From positions 4,216,001 through 4,280,000 of the forward strand of contig NC_014618.1 in assembly GCF_000164865.1 (NCBI RefSeq): a stretch of DNA of 64,000 nt. Direction: 5' to 3'. The stretch comes from [Enterobacter] lignolyticus SCF1 (GTDB lineage Bacteria; Pseudomonadota; Gammaproteobacteria; Enterobacterales; Enterobacteriaceae). The notes beneath the pieces are model-generated. The model saw nothing but the letters and a program-made list of their open reading frames with translations. It ran no database searches and was not told where the DNA came from. Position 1 is the stretch's first letter. Every line of letters begins with the position of its first letter. Shown one piece after another: positions 62,128 through 64,000 of this stretch. The position numbers and the translations under genes are program-made.

Positions 62128-62249
62128 ATCAACCTCAGGGAAAAGAAAAAACAGGGTATGTCGACAGACGTAATTACTATTGATGATAAACCAGCCAGAT
62201 AGTTAGCGGCTAATTTATTTAAGCGGGGGCAGGAAAAAACAGGAATAAA

Positions 62250-62267
62250 GGGCGCCTGGCGGCGCCC
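62250..62267 (-). terminator. probable terminator of purA
   Basis: The minus strand has GGGCGCC, four bases, GGCGCCC, then TTTATTCCTGTTTTTTCC. It is only moderately convincing. Confidence 0.55.
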
Positions 62268-62276
62268 CTCGGATGA

Positions 62277-63575
62277 TTATGCGTCAAACGGGTCGCGCAG
62301 GATCATCGTTTCAGTACGGTCCGGACCGGTAGAGATAATATCAATCGGTACGCCCGTCAGTTCTTCAATACGCTTGATGTAGTTCAGCGCCGCCTGCGGC
62401 AGGCCGCTACGATCCTTCACGCCGAAGGTGGATTCAGACCAGCCCGGCATGGTTTCGTAAATCGCTTCAATACCTTCCCAGTCGTCGGCAGCCAGCGGAG
62501 TGGTCGTCACTTCGCGGCCATCCGGCATGCGGTAGGCAACGCAGATTTTCACTTCTTTCAGACCGTCCAGCACGTCCAGCTTGGTCAGACAGAAGCCGGA
62601 CAGGGAGTTGATCTGCACCGCACGGCGCACCGCAACGGAGTCCAGCCAGCCGGTACGACGACGACGACCGGTGGTCGCGCCATATTCGTTACCCTGCTTG
62701 CACAGGAACTCGCCGGTTTCGTCGAACAGTTCGGTCGGGAACGGACCTGCGCCCACGCGGGTGGAGTAAGCCTTAATGATGCCAAGCACATAATCAACGT
62801 AGCGCGGGCCGAGGCCAGAACCGGTTGCAACGCCGCCAGCGGTGGTGTTGGAAGAGGTCACGTACGGATAGGTGCCGTGGTCGATATCCAGCAGCGTACC
62901 CTGCGCGCCTTCGAACATCACGAAGTCGCCGCGTTTACGCGCGCTATCCAGCAGGTCGGAAACGTCAACCACCATCGCGGTCAGAACGTCGGCAACCGCC
63001 ATGACATCGTCCAGCACTTTCTGGTAGTCAACCGCATCGGCCTTGTAGAAATTCACCAGCTGGAAGTTGTGATATTCCATCACTTCTTTCAGTTTGTCAG
63101 CGAAGGTCGCTTTGTCGAACAGATCGCCGACGCGCAGACCGCGACGCGCTACTTTATCTTCATAAGCAGGCCCGATACCACGACCGGTGGTGCCGATAGC
63201 CTTCGCGCCGCGCGCTTTTTCACGCGCGTTATCCAGAGCGACATGATAGTCGAGGATCAGCGGACAAGCTTCAGAGAGCAGCAGACGTTCGCGAACCGGG
63301 ATACCACGGTCTTCCAGTTCTTTCATCTCTTTCATCAGCGCTGCCGGAGACAGCACAACGCCGTTACCGATGATGCTGGTTACGTTATCGCGAAGAATGC
63401 CTGATGGAATAAGATGGAGGACGGTTTTTTCACCGTTGATTACGAGAGTATGGCCTGCGTTGTGACCGCCCTGGTAGCGTACAACATATTTAGCCCGTTC
63501 AGTCAGGAGATCGACGATCTTCCCTTTACCTTCGTCACCCCATTGGGTGCCCAGTACGACGACGTTGTTACCCAT
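62277..63575 (-). CDS. purA: adenylosuccinate synthetase
   Basis: The 432 residues have the GTP/IMP loop VVLGTQWGDEGKGKIVDLLT, catalytic GGHNAGHTLVINGEKTVLHL and conserved GTTGRGIGPAYEDKVARRGL. It commits IMP to AMP synthesis. A PurR-like half-site (GCAAACG) lies just upstream in the leader, too weak to call. Divergence: none; yjeT and hflC precede it on the same strand. Confidence 0.98.
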   Translation of the reverse strand: MGNNVVVLGTQWGDEGKGKIVDLLTERAKYVVRYQGGHNAGHTLVINGEKTVLHLIPSGILRDNVTSIIGNGVVLSPAALMKEMKELEDRGIPVRERLLLSEACPLILDYHVALDNAREKARGAKAIGTTGRGIGPAYEDKVARRGLRVGDLFDKATFADKLKEVMEYHNFQLVNFYKADAVDYQKVLDDVMAVADVLTAMVVDVSDLLDSARKRGDFVMFEGAQGTLLDIDHGTYPYVTSSNTTAGGVATGSGLGPRYVDYVLGIIKAYSTRVGAGPFPTELFDETGEFLCKQGNEYGATTGRRRRTGWLDSVAVRRAVQINSLSGFCLTKLDVLDGLKEVKICVAYRMPDGREVTTTPLAADDWEGIEAIYETMPGWSESTFGVKDRSGLPQAALNYIKRIEELTGVPIDIISTGPDRTETMILRDPFDA

Positions 63576-63677
63576 TTTTCAAAATCACCGTTTGCTTAAA
63601 AATGGATTCTACCATCGCTTTTTCAGAGTTACAGCACTTTTTGCACGCAAAAATCAGCAAATCAGACCACTTTTTGA

Positions 63678-63875
63678 TCAGCCAATCGTTTTCCTCAACA
63701 TGTAGTAGATGACGATACCTGCAACCACAAGACCGCCGCCAAAGCGGCGTAAAAGATTATCCGGCAGTTGGGAGAGCGAGGCGACCATGCGACGCCACGC
63801 GCGGGGGTACAGCATGGGCCCCAGGCCTTCCAGAACCAAAACCAGCGCAAGCGCCAGCCAGATAGTTGAATTCAT
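63678..63875 (-). CDS. yjeT: small inner-membrane protein YjeT (DUF2065)
   Basis: The start is ATG 63875 (MNSTIWLALALVLVLEGLGP); 65 residues with two membrane segments (about 4-22 and 44-62, ending VIYYMLRKTIG). Matches E. coli YjeT, which lies between hflC and purA. Function not known. Confidence 0.94.
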   Translation of the reverse strand: MNSTIWLALALVLVLEGLGPMLYPRAWRRMVASLSQLPDNLLRRFGGGLVVAGIVIYYMLRKTIG

Positions 63876-63893
63876 ATGCACCCCTGATAAAAG

Positions 63894-63924
63894 AAAACCA
63901 CCGCGAAGGTGCGGTGGTTTTTGC
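63894..63924 (-). terminator. rho-independent terminator of hflC
   Basis: The minus strand has AAAACCACCGC, a six-base loop, GCGGTGGTTTT, then CTTTT. It lies 16 bp past the hflC stop, upstream of yjeT. Confidence 0.8.
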
Positions 63925-63939
63925 AAATACACGCGTGGG

Positions 63940-64000
63940 TTATTTTAACGTGTTGCCCGGCGTCTTCATATACCGGAAGAAGTCGCTGTCCGGACTGAGG
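63940..64000 (-). CDS. hflC: C-terminal end of HflC (FtsH protease modulator), 5' part outside window
   Basis: The last 20 codons read LSPDSDFFRYMKTPGNTLK then TAA, matching the HflC C-terminal DSDFFRYMK motif. HflC with HflK forms the SPFH complex around FtsH in the inner membrane. The identification rests on the tail and on the conserved position before yjeT-purA. Confidence 0.85.
   Translation of the reverse strand, partial: LSPDSDFFRYMKTPGNTLK

Noticed and set aside
63576..63610. PurR box upstream of purA
   Set aside because: GCAAACG is present, but the second half-site is poor, so I do not call an operator.
1..64000. CRISPR arrays, tRNA/rRNA genes, insertion sequences, prophage and attachment sites
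   Set aside because: I looked for regular spaced repeats, tRNA-like cloverleafs, transposase or integrase motifs and found none that I can support.

Overview
The window is a chromosomal segment of an enteric gamma-proteobacterium close to Escherichia, probably in the Enterobacter/Leclercia/Lelliottia/Kosakonia/Klebsiella neighbourhood. Gene content and order follow the E. coli hflC-purA-nsrR-rnr-rlmB-aidB-ula-rpsF-cycA-ytfE-cpdB-cysQ-tamAB-ppa-ytfQRT-yjfF-fbp-mpl-darP-pmbA-cybC arm almost gene for gene, and most proteins were recognised by family or by close similarity to the known E. coli product. Two chemoreceptor genes with sigma-28 type promoters suggest a motile host. The genus cannot be fixed from the sequence alone. 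No tRNA, rRNA, CRISPR array, insertion sequence or prophage was seen.

Positions 1-8597 (minus strand) hold a ten-gene accessory operon, the most unusual part of the window. In order of transcription it encodes a small PRD-domain protein, DUF2620, DUF4312, the membrane proteins DUF4311 and DUF4310, an amidohydrolase, a DgaE-like PLP ammonia-lyase, a DagF-like 2-keto-3-deoxy-phosphosugar aldolase, an exported lactonase-fold protein, and a PRD/EIIB/EIIA transcription regulator cut by the window edge. The first eight match the order of the uncharacterised EF_0829-EF_0839 / AHA_3910-AHA_3917 cluster. A CRP-type site and a perfect 20-bp palindrome lie upstream. The likely role is uptake and breakdown of an acylated amino sugar or sugar-acid derivative; transporter type and substrate are unknown.

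Positions 8863-30936 are conserved core: cybC, pmbA, darP, mpl, fbp, the galactofuranose ABC transporter (ytfQ-ytfR-ytfT-yjfF), ppa, ytfP, tamA-tamB, msrA, paeA and ytfK. Two methyl-accepting chemotaxis genes are inserted, one next to fbp and one next to ppa. The first has almost no periplasmic sensor domain. ytfQ has two GalR/GalS-type boxes placed like those of the gal operon.

Positions 31258-43126 contain ytfJ, an AT-richer inserted pair (M20 amidohydrolase and a frameshifted sodium:solute symporter), cysQ, cpdB, the ytfH/qorB redox pair, an AraC-type regulator, ytfF, ytfE with a perfect NsrR operator, and cycA. Positions 43431-47505 hold fklB, ytfB, a DMT exporter and the rpsF-priB-rpsR-rplI operon.

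Positions 47844-64000 hold yjfY, the complete L-ascorbate system (ulaABCDEF, divergent ulaG and ulaR), yjfP, bsmA, yjfN, aidB, rlmB, rnr, nsrR, purA, yjeT and the 3' end of hflC. nsrR encodes the repressor expected to act on the ytfE operator in the same window. The yjfIJKLMC block that E. coli carries between rlmB and aidB is absent. GC-rich intergenic palindromes (CCCTCTCCC/GGGAGAGGG type) and REP-like elements are scattered between genes.
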